DNA from: Coniella vitis
Taxonomy: Eukaryota; Ascomycota; Sordariomycetes; Diaporthales; Schizoparmaceae
DNA: 64,000 nucleotides
Direction: 5' to 3'
Assembly (NCBI GenBank): GCA_011317545.1
Contig: WUJK01000002.1
Coordinates: 3,968,001 to 4,032,000 of the forward strand
Position 1 is the first letter of the stretch. Each line of letters opens with the position of its first letter. The position numbers and the translations under genes were made by a program. The notes under the pieces were generated by a model, which was given only the letters and a program-made list of their open reading frames with translations, ran no database searches and was not told the origin of the DNA. Below, piece after piece: positions 1-13,427 of the stretch.

Positions 1-3000
1 ATTATATGGAAGCCTTGCCAGACGAGATGCGCGAGGAAGTCATTGCACAAACAATTACTTCTCGACGTACTGAAGCCCGTGAGGCCGCGGCGCTGTCAGG
101 AAACCCTACTGCTGAACAAGGCGAAGAATATCAAGAGTTCCTTGATGCTTTACCTGAGCATCTGCGCATCGAGGTCGTGCAAAGTGAACGTCAAGAACGT
201 CGACGGATCGAGCGGGAAACAGCACGTCGTGCGCAAGCCGCGGCTGGGCAGGCTGCTGCGGCTCAAGACATGGATACAGCAAGCATACTTGCGAGTTTGA
301 ACCCAGAGTTGAGGCAGCAGGTTCTCTTGGACCATGGTAATGAAATTATGGACCAGCTGCCCCCAGAGATGGCAGCGGAAGCTCGCGAAATCAACGAGCG
401 TGTACGGAGCGCTTACATCCCTCGGGTGCGCGACTCGAGCCGTCATCTTGCTGAGCCGGCTGTTGCTAACGATGTTAAGCCACAGCGCCGTACCGTTGTG
501 CAAATGCTGGACAAGTCTGGCGTCGCTACGCTCCTTCGTTTCATGTTCGTCGGCCAGCAAGGATCCATTCGCAGCTATTTATTCCGTGTTCTTGGCGATA
601 TTTGCGAAAACCGGCAGAATCGACTCGAGGTCATTGGCTCACTCTTGCAAATACTTCAGTTCGGCAGCACTGACATGGAAGCTGTCGAGCGAAGTTTTAG
701 CGCCCTTTCTTTAAAGGCCAAGCAACCCAAAGATAAGGAAGCCAAAGATGCCAAAGATTCCAAAGATACCAAGCCCCCACAAGGCTTGAAGCGAACATTT
801 ACAAATGTTGGCACCAGTCTCGGCGTCCAGCAAAATTCAGAGATATCTCCGCTCCTTGTCGTCCAGCAGTGCCTTGACCTGCTGGTTGATCTCTCTGGCA
901 GAAATCCCCACGTTCCGTCCTTGTTTTTGACGGAAAATGACCTAAGCTTGGTATCCCTCAAGCAAGGCCACAATCGGAAGGGCAAGGCTAAGGACTCAAA
1001 GGTTCATAAATACGCCATCAACTCACTCCTTCATCTCCTTGATCGCGACCTCGTGATGGAGAGCTCCACAGTCATGCAATTACTGGTGGACCTTCTGAAC
1101 AAGGTGACCTTGCCGCTTCAAGCGCTCGAACGTCGCCGCAAGGAAGCTGAAGAAGAGGCCCAAAAGGCAGCGGAACATGTCAAACTTGACGCAGAGAGAG
1201 GACAACAGCAGGCACAAGAAGAAGCAGCTCGTGACGACGCCGCTGCCGGAGATATGCTTAACACCCCTGATGCGCCTACGACGGCACCCGTAGGATCTTC
1301 TGGTGAGGGGAATGAGAACAAGGACGCGCAAACAAATGAGCAGAAGAAGATCCGCCAATTGCAGCCTCCGCTGATTCCCCCCGAGAACCTCCGGCTGGTT
1401 GTCAAGATCTTCGTCGCTCAAGAGTGCAGCTCGAAGACTTTCCAAAACACAATCTCGACCATCAAGAATTTGTCCAATATCCCGGATGCTAAACAGGTCT
1501 TTGGAAAGGAGCTGGTGAAGCAAGCTCAAATTCTCAGCAAGAACATTGTCGCTGATCTCGACGAACTGCTGCCCCACATTGAGAAAGCTGAGTCTGGCAC
1601 GGAGATTCAGGGCTTGGCGTTGGCCAAATTCTCCCCTGGCGCTTCGGAGCAAAACAAACTCCTGCGCGTCCTGATGGCTTTGTATCATCTCTTCGAGATC
1701 AAGAAGAATGGTAATCGTGACGCAGACCAGGCTGCTGCGGCTGACGAATGGTCCGCCTTGCTGATGACGCTCTACCACAATGAGACATTCAATAAGATGT
1801 GGGATAGATTGAGCGACTGTCTCTCCGCCATTCATCAACGTGACAACATGACCAACGTCGCGACCATTCTTTTGCCTTTGATTGAATCGCTGATGGTTGT
1901 TTGCAAGAACACCACGGTGGAAAATGAGCCACGAGCGACAACCAACAAGGACATAGTTCTCTCCAGCCCAGAACCGGACGACACGATGGCTGGTCTGTTC
2001 TTCAAGTTCACGGATGCACACCGCCGTGTTCTCAACGACCTTGTGCGCCAAAACAACAAGCTCATGTCTGGTACATTCTCCGTTCTTGTGTGGAATCCCA
2101 AGGTTTTGGACTTTGACAATAAGCGTAGCTATTTTACGCGGGTCATCCATGCAAAGAACAACGGGCAATCTCGTCCCTCTTACCCATCTCTAACTATTAA
2201 TGCTCAGCGCAAGACCGTCTTCCACGACTCTTTCAGAGCACTTGCGTTCAAGTCAGACGACGAGGTGAAATACGGCAAGCTCAATGTGCGCTTCAACGGA
2301 GAAGAAGGTGTTGACGCGGGAGGCCTGACTCGGGAATGGTTCCAGGTTCTCACACGAGCCATGTTTGATCCCAACTACGTGCTCTTCACGCCTGTGTCGT
2401 CTGACCGCACGACATTCCACCCGAATAAGAGCAGCTCCATCAATGATGAACACTTGAACTTCTTCAAATTCATTGGCAGGATCATCGGTAAAGCCGTCTA
2501 CGAGGGACGCTTACTAGACTGCTACTTTAGTCGTGCTGTGTACAAGCGCATTCTTGGTAAACAGGTATCAGTCAAGGACATGGAATCGTTCGATCCCGAC
2601 TTTTACCGAACGCATTCTTGGATGCTGGAGAATGACATTACGGGCACGGTGTACGAGACCTTTTCTGTCGAAGAGGACGTGTTTGGAGCCAAGGTGACTG
2701 TTGATCTCATCGAAAACGGGCGCAACATTGACGTTACCAATGAGAACAAGCACGAGTATGTCCGTCTCATTGTTGAACACAAACTCCTCTCATCCGTCAA
2801 GGAGCAGATGGACCATTTCTTGAAGGGCTTCCATGGTATCATTCCCGAGAATCACATTTCCATCTTCAACGAGCAAGAGCTGGAGCTTCTGATCTCTGGT
2901 CTCCCGGATATCGATGTTGATGACTGGAAGAGCAACACCGAGTATACGAATTACACGGCTGCCTCGCAGCAGATCCAGTGGTTCTGGCGCGCTGTTCGGG

Positions 3001-3355
3001 CATTTGACAAGGAAGAGCGTGCCAAGCTCTTGCAATTCGTCACTGGAACGTCAAAGGTACCTCTCAATGGGTTCAAGGAGCTTGAGGGTATGAATGGCAT
3101 CCAGCGTTTCAACATTCATCGTGACTACGGCAGCAAGGACCGTCTGCCCAGCTCTCACACGTGTTTCAACCGTAAGTTGACCCCTATCGTCCTTGCTTAC
3201 TTGTCCCTTGCTCGATTGTCCTATTCAGTTTACTGATTCCATTTCTTTCTCAACTTATAGAACTTGATCTTCCCGAATATGAGAGCTACGACGCCCTTCG
3301 CACTCAGTTGCTGAAGGCCATCACTACAGGTAGCGACTACTTCGGCTTTGCATAA
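1..3355 (+). CDS. tom1: HECT-type E3 ubiquitin ligase, TOM1/HUWE1 family (5' partial)
   Basis: Large E3 ligase that accepts ubiquitin on a catalytic cysteine and passes it to substrates. In yeasts Tom1/Ptr1 acts in mRNA export, histone turnover and stress. Only the last 1087 residues are here; the frame is open at base 3, so the gene starts to the left. Exons are <1..3171 and 3261..3355 (89-nt GT-AG intron). The N-terminal part shows the repeated LP-x-x-x-R-x-EV helices (EALPDEMREEV, DALPEHLRIEV) of the ubiquitin-binding DUF4414 region. A long charged helical linker rich in K, E and A follows. The HECT domain covers about the last 350 residues (GGLTREWFQ, DLIENGRNIDVT) and ends with LPSSHTCFNQLDLPEY and the terminal GFA. 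The catalytic Cys is codon 3162-3164, three codons before the intron, so the ORF that reads through the intron would lose the essential C-terminal tail. The family call is secure; TOM1/PTR1/HUWE1 are orthologue names. Confidence 0.95.
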
Positions 3356-5960
3356 GGGAAGAGTTCGGGAAACGGCGTTGTTTTGTTTTCTTCTTTACAT
3401 GACCGCCGTACATTAGCGGACCCAAAATGGAGTGATTAGCGGGGCTTTGGTGTTTTGGTGACTTTTCTTATTTGCGGAAATAGCATTGGCCAGCACCTGC
3501 TGCTGGGCCTCTTGTTTTCTTTACTTTCTCCCTCAGTCTCTGGTTTCCATTCTTCGAAGTTGGTATTGCGTTTTGGCATTAACGTGGTACCAGGTATGTG
3601 GTGCGGATATTGGGGCAAGAAGTGCGGCAACAGGAGAGTCGGGCCAACTGCCGCTGATCAAGCACATTTTCTTTTACATTGCTCTGAAGTGTCAAGAGGC
3701 CACAGTGGGCTGAACGAAGTTGTTTCGAGCAGCTTCGTTGGACGTAGCCATGGGGCTGGTTGGGCAAGATGTGACACGGAAGCGGAGTGCAGGCCGCGGA
3801 AGTAAGCCACTTGTCCTCCTGCTTTTGTGGGATAGCGAGTTGACCATGCGAGGATATTAGCATAATCCACAGTTGTAGCGATGCAAAGTTTTTAGCACTT
3901 CTTGACGTGAGACAAATAGTGATAAGAAGCAGACCTGTGCTCGTTGACGTGAAGCACAAGGCTGCGTGACAACATGTTCAGGACCGAATTCGGGTCAGCT
4001 GCCGTCAATATGCAGGGAGGGGGAAATGGGTTTATTACTGGATCAATTATAGTACTAAGCTACTGCAAGCCTTGTCGATCCGATGCGAACGTTGTTCTAC
4101 ATAGTACACCAAGTTGGCGTGTGTGGGCTGACTTTGATTTGGTTGGAGAGAGGGATTGATGGATGGGTTGTCTTGTTTCAAAAGCCAAAGTGGATTTCTA
4201 GTTTGTGTTTGCTCGTGCGGGTAAATCGAGATATGTAAATGTTTGTTTTTGGGGGGGGGGGGGGAGAGGGAGGGGGCGCTTACATAGTATTTCCGTACTC
4301 ATTGACCTTGTGGGATTGTCTGTGCCTCCAGAAGGGGTGTCTGCTGCCATGGCCTGCAGAGTGCATGATTGCTATACATAGTACATTCAGAGGGTTGCAC
4401 ATGTTTAGATATGCTCGGGCATGCTGTATGCTCGTTTTCTTCACCTACTATGTATAGGTTTGATACTGCCATTCGTATTTGGTTGTCGGTCATTTCATCA
4501 AGGGTGCAAAGCCAAATAGAAAAAGAGTGCCAAGCATGAGGACGCGCCAGGGGCCAGATGCCGCTGTCTTGGGCGGAGACCGGGATGTCCGCTGTGCAAG
4601 ATGGATTTCTGTGCGGAACACATCCCCACTTGGGGTGCTGCAAAGGAGGGGGGAATAGGGGGGTCCGCAGCCCACTAAGAGCTTTTGCCGGTGCGGTAGC
4701 TTGTGGGCGGGCGGGCGGTGCCCTTGACCCCTAGATGGACGGGTCCGCATACACATAGTAGTATACTATGTACAGAGGTGGCTATACACATGAGCTAGTA
4801 CTTTTTCTACACGCAAATACAGTGATGAGATGGATGGCAATCCCACTCAGGCAGGCAGCCAGCTAGCCGCCCCAAGGAATTGGTAACGACAACTTTTATT
4901 TTTGTTGGTGAGAGGAATGCGGAAGCTCAGCGTTGACAACGAGACCCGAAAAGGCGGGCCATTTGTCGACAGGAATAGAGAAGAGGTGGCACCTTTTGTA
5001 TGCTGAAGATGTGTCTTACTTGGGGGCAAGCTGGGCTGTGACGCGCCCATTATAGAGCGCATTTTACAGCGAGGTCGAGCAGTGTAAGTGCTGAATTTGC
5101 AAGGAGACAGGCATGCCGCGAATCCCACCGTCAGCAGTTCAGCACACGTATACGATCCCGCCTATTTTCAGACAAGCACCCCGTCATCTTCTCATCCTTT
5201 TCTTCTGCAAGTAATAATTGGGCAGGAGAAGAACCACCCCCACCCCCATACAAAAACAAAGAACGGAAAAGGCAAAGAAAGAAAACATCGTTTGCTTGGC
5301 CCGTTTTCCCTCATTTTGGCAAGGCCCCCGAACAGAAAGCCAGATGCTCCACCGGCAAGGGCCTTGTCACGCAACGCCGGGGACCACGCAGCCTTAGTTG
5401 GGACGACGTATCCACCCTCGACAGGTCCGACTACCCGCATCCAGACACACTGACACACAAAACTTCCTTCGACCTCGACACCGCCTTGACTGCGTCTTGC
5501 GCTGGCTTTGCAGAGATTCTTCGCTTTTCTCTCCTTTGGCTTGCCCTGCTCGTCGTCATCCTCTTCTACCAGCATTGCAGAGCTCCCCTGCTGCCGACAG
5601 GCGCTGGCTGACTGCCGCACTCTTCGACGCCCGCCCACCACGACGCTCGCTCGCTCCCTGAACTGACACGCCCAGCCAATTCCTTGTCGACACCGCTCCA
5701 CTTGTCGACGCTGCTTTGCATGTCTGGCTCGCTTGCACCACTCCATCCAACGATCCACTCGTATACTCTTGTGCTTCTCATGGCCTGAATCTCTCCATGA
5801 GCTGCCGCCAGCTAGCTACCTTTCTCTGAGCCCGCCCGCGCGCCAAAACTACGGCCCCCCCTATCTCCCACTTTGCGACCGCCTGTCCTGCGATTAACAC
5901 CCACCGCCACCACCGCCAACCTGACCGACGTACCCTCTTGTGCAGACACGCCAATTCAAC
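3356..5960. other. Intergenic spacer and 5' leader of the GYP5-like gene
   Basis: I see no credible gene here. It holds a run of 14 G at 4251-4264. Five exact copies of the dispersed 9-mer TACATAGTA/TACTATGTA lie at 4098, 4281, 4375, 4446 and 4764, with an imperfect inverted pair at 4752-4772. A pyrimidine-rich stretch of several hundred bases before 5961 looks like the promoter and leader of the next gene. The short ORFs have no recognisable domains. Confidence 0.6.
4251..4264. repeat. Poly-G tract (14 G)
   Basis: An uninterrupted run of 14 G is followed by further G-rich sequence to about 4278. The strand could form a G-quadruplex, and the exact length may be a sequencing uncertainty. Confidence 0.8.
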
Positions 5961-8900
5961 ATGTCGGAGATTGGAGAGACGGCCATCCTGTCGCCAGTGT
6001 CTGCTCACATGGACAGGCCCGACGCCGAGACTGTCTCGATTACAGACTCGGAAAGGGACATGGTATGGCCTTTGCGCTTTTCTGCTGTCACAATGTCCCC
6101 TCCACGCAAGACGAAATTGCCTAGCACAAGTATGCAAGTGTACATACGTACCTGTAGTATGCGGGTGTATGTTTGCATGTTGCCATATTACTCTCCAAGC
6201 AGTCCTGCGTGCCAAATCCAAACAAATCCCACGCACCTGCATTAATGTACCCATTCACGGCAAGCCACACTACAGTATCACAGCATATTGCCCAGACCAT
6301 CGTTCATGCTCGTTCCATTCGACGCAACATGATGCTTTAACCATTACCTGCTTCGGCTCCCTGCCCTTGGCTGACCACACATTTTGTTCCCAGGACAATT
6401 TTGAAGATGCCCACGATGCTGTTCCCGAAACCTCGTCTGTTCGGTCCCTGACCTCCCGAAGCATGACCCGCTCCAAATCACCGCCTGTTGCAGAAGAAAT
6501 CAAAGAAGAGGAAAAGGAAGAATTACAGAAGGAGCAAACCACTTTTCATGCCACGCAGGAACTTGCGTCCGAGCCCCAACATGCTGAGCCTGTTAATGAA
6601 TCTGAGCGCGAGCACATCCAAGAGCCCGAAATTACACAGCAAGAGACCAAGCATGATGAAGTAGAGCACGAGGTCGAAAAGGAGGCAAAACCAGAGCAGG
6701 AGCCAGAGCCACAGCAGGAGCCAGAGCCAGAGCCAGAGCCAGAGCCAGCCCTTGTTGCCGACACGAAGGACGAATTTGAAGAGGTCGATACCACATCAAT
6801 CAGCGACAGTGACGAAGCCACTCTGGCCCAACAGCGCTTGTCCATCCACTCCAATGGCCAACTAGACAATGTCAGCTTGGACGATGAGGATCTCGAGGGA
6901 GAGCACAACGACCCAGCAGAAGGGCAGCACCTCTCCAAGAAACTGGCTTGGCTGACTGGGCAAACCGCAGACGTAGAGAAGCCCACCACCACGGAGATCC
7001 CCGAGCCAGAAGCTGAGGCCCCCAAGAAAACCCTTTCTCTGGGCAGTTTAACGAATTCGCTGCCTGCAATGCCATGGTCTCCTGGGCCCCAGGCCACAGC
7101 AAAGACTCTAGACACGCCGCCCACTGTCGACTCCACACCTGCTGCAGCAGCGCCTGGACCACCCCCTGCCAACAACGTTGCACCCGCTGCACCCCCACCT
7201 TCGAGGAAGCTCGCTGGGGCTTTCTCTTGGCTATCCCGTAGCTCGTCCAAGGACTTGACCAACGTGTCGCCGCCGGTTAGCGCTAGGAGGAACACGGCCA
7301 GCTCGACCACCACCCTCACCAGCAACCCCGATGTTATGGGCAGGTTGGATGAGGAGGGGAACCCCAGAAACGTACGGCACAGTCTCAAGGATCGCTTCAA
7401 GGCAATGCGCATGAGAGAAGAGGCGGGCATCACCAGTCTGCCTGAGGACGGCGATGCGAGCGGCCTCGCCAATCTCGTCAACAGGGGCTTGAATGGCACG
7501 CTTGGTTCGCCAGGGGAGGAGAAGGAGAGCGGCGGCGCCGTGCAGCCGCCGCCCTCGCCACGCCCAGCTCATGCAACATTGGCGCCAGGAACCGCTTCCG
7601 GCGCGGCTGCTGGGCCATCTACCCTCTCGACTGAGCCTGTAGACTGGGATCTGTGGCAGTCTGTCGTGTACGAAGGACCAACAGCCGTGGCCAAGACGAG
7701 TGCAGAAGAACTTCGCAAAGCTACCGCAGCGGGGATTCCAAGCGCTATCCGGGGTGTAATATGGCAGGTCCTGGCGCAGAGCCAGAGCGAAGAGCTCGAG
7801 ACTGTCTACCGAGAGCTGATTGTCAGGGGCACGGACAAGGAAAAGGACCCTCCGGGTAGTGGCACGGGTAGCAACAGCAGTACACCAGCACCTGGCTCTT
7901 CGGCCTCGTCGGTGCACTCAGATAGAGGCGGCTCACAGCCGCCTTCGCCGCCACCAAAGGGCTCTCCCAAGGACGAGGAAGCCGAGAAGAAGAGGAAAAA
8001 GGAGGACGTGGTCATGATACAAAGACTAGAAAAGACCATTCGGAGGGATTTGGGGCAACGAACGGCGTATTCCAAATTTGCCGCCTCACAGGGCCTACAA
8101 GAAGGCCTTTTTGGTGTTTGTAAAGCTTATGCGCTGTACGACGAAGAGGTCGGCTATGCACAGGGCATGAACTTTTTGATCATGCCTCTACTATTCAACG
8201 TAAGGCGAACCCCCTCCTCTTTCGTCTTCCTTATGCGCAGTTGCTTGTCAAGGAGAAAACTGACATTCTTTTTTGTTGCAGATGTCCGAGGAGGAAGCAT
8301 TCTGTCTCCTCGTAAAATTGATGAACAACTACCATCTGCGGGATCTGTTCATCCAGGACATGCCTGGCCTACACATGCATCTCTTTCAGTTTGAGCGATT
8401 ACTCGAAGAGACCGAACCTGCTCTGTACTGCCACCTAAGGCGGCGGGGCATTTCTCCTCATCTCTACGCCACACAATGGTTCTTGACTTTATTCTCATAC
8501 CGCTTCCCTCTTCAACTCGTCCTGCGCATCTACGATCTCATCCTCTCCGAAGGCTTGTCGGCCATTCTCAAGTTTGGCATTGTCTTGATGCAAAAGAACA
8601 CCGAGACTCTTCTGGGCATGACAGACATGGCACAGCTGACAACTTATCTCCGCGACCGCTTGTTCGACGTCTACATTGAAGCCACGCCCACCGCCAATAG
8701 CATCCTAGAGAATGGATTCTTTGGCAGCTCGACGTCGAGCATGGACAAGGAAGTCTACCGAGCCGATCAACTCGTACACGACGCCTGCGAGGTGAACCTG
8801 ACCGCCGATACTCTCCAAGCCTGGCGCGCCGAATGGGAAGAAAAGACGCGTGAGGAAAAGGAGCGCCAGGTAGAACTTGAGACGCTCCGATCGCAAAACA

Positions 8901-9416
8901 TCAGCTTCGCAGCCAAGATTCGCAAGCTGGAGGAGCGGCTGCAGGCAGCCGACCGGGAGCAGGCAGATCTGGCGACGGAGCTCGTGCATACCAAAGTCGA
9001 GAATGAGGAGCTCAAGGACCAGAACGAGTCGTTGACCGGGCAGGTGCGCGAACTCAAGATTGTAATTGAGAGGCAGCCGATCGATATCGAGGACCAGTGG
9101 AAACTGGAGCGCGACGCGCTCATTGAGCGTAACCAGCGCGTGCATGAAGAGAATGAGCGGGTGGAGAAGGAGATGGCGGAGCTGGAGGAGCAGCTTGTGC
9201 AAACCAAGATGCAATACGCAGAGGTAAGACAGCATGATCACCCTTATTTCCTCCCCCCCCCCCCCTTCGGCCCCCGTTCGGCCCCCCTTCCTTTTTTACT
9301 TTCTTCCTTGAAGACAATCTGGTAGTACCAGGTAGCTAACAAACTACACGCAGATAAATTCCCAACACGAAACACTCCAGAGAAAGTGGAACGATCTGAA
9401 GCGAACCTTTGCGTAA
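5961..9416 (+). CDS. gyp5: TBC-domain Rab GTPase-activating protein, GYP5/GYL1-like
   Basis: RabGAP that stimulates GTP hydrolysis by Ypt/Rab GTPases; the yeast homologue acts in ER-Golgi and polarised exocytic traffic. I infer four exons in phase 0: 5961..6062, 6394..8199, 8282..9223 and 9354..9416 (970 residues). The start MSEIGETAIL is joined by a 331-nt intron to DNFEDAHDAV. Residues about 50-480 are acidic and low complexity, including a Glu-Pro repeat encoded near 6700-6750. The TBC domain, about 481-745, carries GIPSAIRGVIWQ, the arginine-finger region IRRDLGQRT and the glutamine-finger motif GYAQGMNF. A long heptad-rich coiled coil follows (about 800-940), ending in KRTFA. The TBC-plus-C-terminal-coil layout and the VCKAYALYDEEVGYAQGM block point to GYP5/GYL1. 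The first exon is the least certain part. The finger arginine sits one place later than in the IxxDxxR consensus. Confidence 0.9.
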
Positions 9417-10751
9417 AGATTGAGGTAAAAGAATAATGGGAGTGCCCTCAGAAAGAACGAATCGGACACATGCACACAAATCACGATAACGATGCATCGA
9501 CGTCTCTTCTTCCCTTATTACAATTTGACTGCATCATACCGCGTTGTATCGTGTCTTTTCTACCTGAGAGGGTTTCGTAGAGGATAGGCAAAGGTCAACG
9601 TTTAGGTTACTAGAATTGCACTGCTACTACTAGTTCTTATACTATTGAATGTATGTATGCATCTATGGACTTGAGAGAAAGAAAAGCACGTCGTCGCTTA
9701 AAGGACGTACGGACCCAGGATGGAGGAGGTGTATAGCAGACAGCAAAGCACAACGCCAGCGTGCGTGTGACTGACAACCTTTGATTATCGAGCCAAGAAT
9801 TGATTTAGTTGTTCTTTTTCTTATTGTGTTGGGTACTTGTGGTTTATAATGGTAATGGTTGGGACATTGTGGCGGGTCTACTTGATAATGTTTGCTGCCT
9901 TGTCGATGGCGTTGAGACAGATAGATTCGAACCCCCCCCCTTTTTTTTTTGTTCCCCAAAAAGGCAAAAAATATGGAGATGACTGCAAGACAGCGGTCAA
10001 AGACAAACGGGTAGTGCGCGTCGGTAGTGGGATTGCAAGCGCCGTCAGAGGGCGAGCGTTGAGCTTCTCAAAATATTGATTCTTGAAACTGTGTCTGCTC
10101 GTCCGGCCTTTTGATGCATGAAATTTGTTTGTTCTCTTCAGAACACGGGGCTAATTGGTTTGGTACGTGACCGAAATTTCTGCTGCAATCCTTAGTCAAG
10201 ATGTTCGAGATCCTGGGGGCAGAAAACTATCTCCCGATAATAGGCCAGAGAATCATCGAATACATAGAATTGGCATGACAGGGGCCAAAATTCATTCTGA
10301 GATAGTACGCATGACGAGAATGAGACGATGCGTATTCGGAACATGACACAGTGGAAAGCAGAATGGAAAACGGGCGCGGTGTTCATTGAAGGCATGTCTT
10401 TTTTTCCCATTGATCCCCTTTACCCATCCATTTGCTCCTTATGCAGTGAACATGTTGTGAAAGGGAAGCACTTCGCTGCTGAACTGACAATATAGCCATA
10501 AGAAACCACCATAAATCATCATGTATAGGCAGCCGAACTGATCCATTGAACACCGAATCCGATTTTTGTTTTGCCTGATGTATGATCAGGGATTGTGGAT
10601 GAGGATTTATCGACGAGAAGATAACCTCCTACTAGACGAATTCTTGTCCCCTATCCTCTTCATCCAGTTTCTGCCATAACATCCTACAGGGTATCATGAC
10701 GCCACTCCGACGTCAAAACAACCAACCAGCACCATTTTTCAGGCGACAAGT
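9417..10751. other. Convergent intergenic spacer (GYP5-like / RPS8)
   Basis: The 3' ends of two converging genes share this spacer. I see only homopolymer runs, such as C9 followed by T10 near 9937-9955, and AT-rich untranslated-type sequence. No gene or RNA was recognised. An apparent TTCGAAC near 9926 does not fold into a tRNA arm. Confidence 0.5.
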
Positions 10752-11508
10752 TTACTTGTGGAGCTTGCGCTGGTAGAAAGCGAGCTCCTCACCCTCCAGA
10801 ATGTAACCGTCGCAGCGACCGCTCTGACCGGGGCGGGAAGCGACAACAGCGTACAGACGACCAGCCTCAAACTGCTTCTCAAGGGCAGGGTCGACCTTGC
10901 CGTGCTTCTCGAAGCGCTGGGCCTGCTTCTTCTCAACAGACTTGGACTTCTTGACCTCCTCGACGGCGTCCTTGCCACCGGCGGCCTTCTGCTGACGGCG
11001 ACGACCCAGGGACTGACCGTAGTGGGCCTCGTACCACTGACGGAAGGGGGCGGCGTCGATTTGGATGACGGCAGACTTGGTCAGGGTGTTGGTACGGACG
11101 AGCTCGTTGTTGGAAGGGTGGTAGACGACACCGATGACACGGGTCTTGCGGGTGGCACCCTCGGAGGCCCAGGCAAAGTTACCGCTGTCGAGACGCAGGG
11201 CACGGTACTTGTGGTTGCCGCCACGAGTGCGGACGGTGTGGACGCGCTTGGCACCGATACGGGTCTGGGCCGGCTGGCGACCAGCCTCGAAAGCGCGCTT
11301 CTTCCCTATTGACGGAGGTCAGAACGTATGTTCCGGAGGATGAATCTCTCTCGCACCGCCAAACGGTGAAAGGGAAAAACAGAGCTCCGAAAGCGATACG
11401 GGCTTTCGAATTTTATGTATTATTTCATTTCGGGCTCGACGTACGGTAGTAGGCACGCTTGGCGCCGGAGGCGGAGCGCTTGTGACGAGAGTCGCGAGAG
11501 ATACCCAT
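10752..11508 (-). CDS. rps8: 40S ribosomal protein S8 (eS8)
   Basis: Structural protein of the small ribosomal subunit. On the minus strand, exon 1 is 11508..11445 and exon 2 is 11305..10752, with a 139-nt intron that opens GTACGT and closes TAG. The spliced protein has 205 residues. It starts MGISRDSRHKRSASGAKRAYY, continues RKKRAFEAGRQPAQTRIGAK, and contains the diagnostic YHPSNNELVRTNTLTKSAV and FRQWYEAHYGQSLGRRRQ. The length matches other fungal S8 proteins (about 200). Codon choice is strongly biased to C-ending codons, as expected for a very highly expressed gene. The long plus-strand ORF covering the same bases is an antisense shadow of this bias. The identification is essentially certain. 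Confidence 0.97.
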
Positions 11509-11519
11509 GATTGCGGTTT

Positions 11520-11700
11520 CTATTGTGCGAGGATGCAAAGTCAGTCGAGGAACTATGGGGGAAAAGAGGAAAATATTTCTTTATCGCTGAACGGCCCAAG
11601 GCAAACGCAGACTGTAGCCTTTGTTTTCTTGTCCGATAGCAGGATATGCAGAAATTGAGCAACGCCACTAGTTGGTAGAATCTCGCTGTCCAGCACATAC
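11520..11700 (-). other. Probable 5'-UTR intron of RPS8
   Basis: Upstream of the RPS8 start the minus strand reads CATCAG|GTATGT at 11701/11700. A candidate branch site CTGAC lies about 20 nt before CAATAG|AAACC at 11520. A leader intron is common in fungal ribosomal protein genes. An alternative acceptor lies at 11553. Inferred from splice signals only. Confidence 0.5.
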
Positions 11701-13427
11701 CTGATGAGTTCGGTGGTCACCAGAGGCAATCTTTTGAAATGGTGGAGGTTGGTTGTCGGCTCGTTTCGTTGGGATTGTAGAAGGGAAAAGAAGAAGTTGC
11801 GGGATTGAATTTTGGTAAAGCTTGTGGGGGTTGCAAATTTTGCGCTAAGACGATTCGGCTCTAGTGCTTCTCTGGGAAACAGCCATGCACGTGACGCCCA
11901 TCTCCTGCAACAGCTGCCCATCGTTGTCTTAGCAGCCTCATCTCGAAAGCGTTCTCACAGTACAGAAGAAGAACAACATTCAAGTTGCTGATATCTTGCT
12001 CATTAATTCTCACCATTGACTCATCTTGTCCTGCAGGCATGTGGTGATGCCGTCCTAGCAGCGATTTGCCCATTGCGGGCTGTGATCAAGCATCGCTACG
12101 AGAGAGTATGAGGACATGTAATGCCTCTCAAATGCTTTACAAAGATCATTGATTTGTTTAATTCTGCAGTTCTAACTCATTGCACATAATCTCAACTTAA
12201 CACGTGCTACGATCGAGCACTGCCTGAAGAACTATAGTCGTCTAAATCGCAATTAGCAGAGTTCTTCGAGCAAAGCCTTAGCAGAAACGCCATGGGCCAT
12301 CTATTTACTGGGAGAATGACCCTGCAGAGCAAGATAATGGATGGAAGTCGCTGAAGGCCAAGGGGGGTGCATGAAGCCTAGTTGATTTACTGCAAGCCTT
12401 CACAACCTGGAAGGTTTCAAAGAGCGCGAGTGTGCGTCATCAGTGCAAAGGACGCTGCGCGAACTTGATTTGTATGCGTCCCGGTGACCACACCTCACGA
12501 TAGCCCGAGATCAAGCCATCATGGGTACATGGACCAGCTGCATACACCGGCCATCGAAAGCCAAATGAGGATTACATGCACATGTTTTCACATTTCCAGG
12601 TGTAAAAAGTCCATTCAGGGTCAGGGTTCCCCATACGAAACCGTGTCGTGGAGCAGCTTCGTTCGAAAACGCCCAGTTGCCTGCTGTTGGCACAACCCTT
12701 TGTGTGACTGGCGAGAATGCTGGGGAACATTTTCTCGACAGTACCCAAAGTACTATGTAAGATTTCATGCGAGTCAGTACCGAAATTTTCAAATTGCTCT
12801 CTCAGTCCTCTTAAGTAAGGCCGTTTAAACTACCTTAGCCTTAGCATTGTGCCCCCCCTTCCTCCACAACCTCCAGCCCATGAGAGTCCGTTGTGCCTGG
12901 GTAGGCTGATAGGTTTTGGTAGATTGCAGCTAATGTATCTTGTCATTGGCTCTTGTGTGCGCATTTTATATATATCATTTATTGCAGGCGTAAGGATGCG
13001 TCGTTTGACCTACGCGGCATATGTCTTTGACCTCAGAGGAAGAGTGTAGCATAGCGTGCATACACACTAGGTATGTCTCGACCTGTAGAGTGATTAATCC
13101 ATTCATTCAACACTCTGTATTCGAATCTCGAATACTACAGAAGACGCCCGCGTTCAATGTACTATGTAGGTAAAGTACTTCTGCTACCTATGTAGATACT
13201 TCAAGACCCCTGTTGGTCTGTTCACGGACGCTCCGCTTTTTGGCAGGCACACTGGGAGTACGCGGGTACTTTGGCGACAAGCACATGCGCGCGCATCAGT
13301 GGAGATTTTCGAAGGAAAAAAAAAAGTAGCGGCCGATTCCATCTATCTCCAATCTTGCACCAAAGCAAGTCTCTCGAACATCTCACTCTCCAAAAACACC
13401 GAAGTGCTCACAGTCGACGATGCAGTA
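11701..13427. other. Divergent intergenic region (RPS8 / DEAH helicase)
   Basis: This region should contain the promoters of both flanking genes. Exact copies of the dispersed 9-mer lie at 12751 and 13160; the second sits beside a related CTACCTATGTAG element near 13182. No gene or structured RNA was recognised. Confidence 0.5.

Noticed and set aside
1080..2168. A 362-residue minus-strand ORF inside the HECT ligase
   Set aside because: It lies wholly opposite a well-supported conserved coding frame.
10758..11312. A 184-residue plus-strand ORF opposite RPS8
   Set aside because: It is an antisense shadow of the strongly biased RPS8 codons; the minus strand gives a complete S8 protein.
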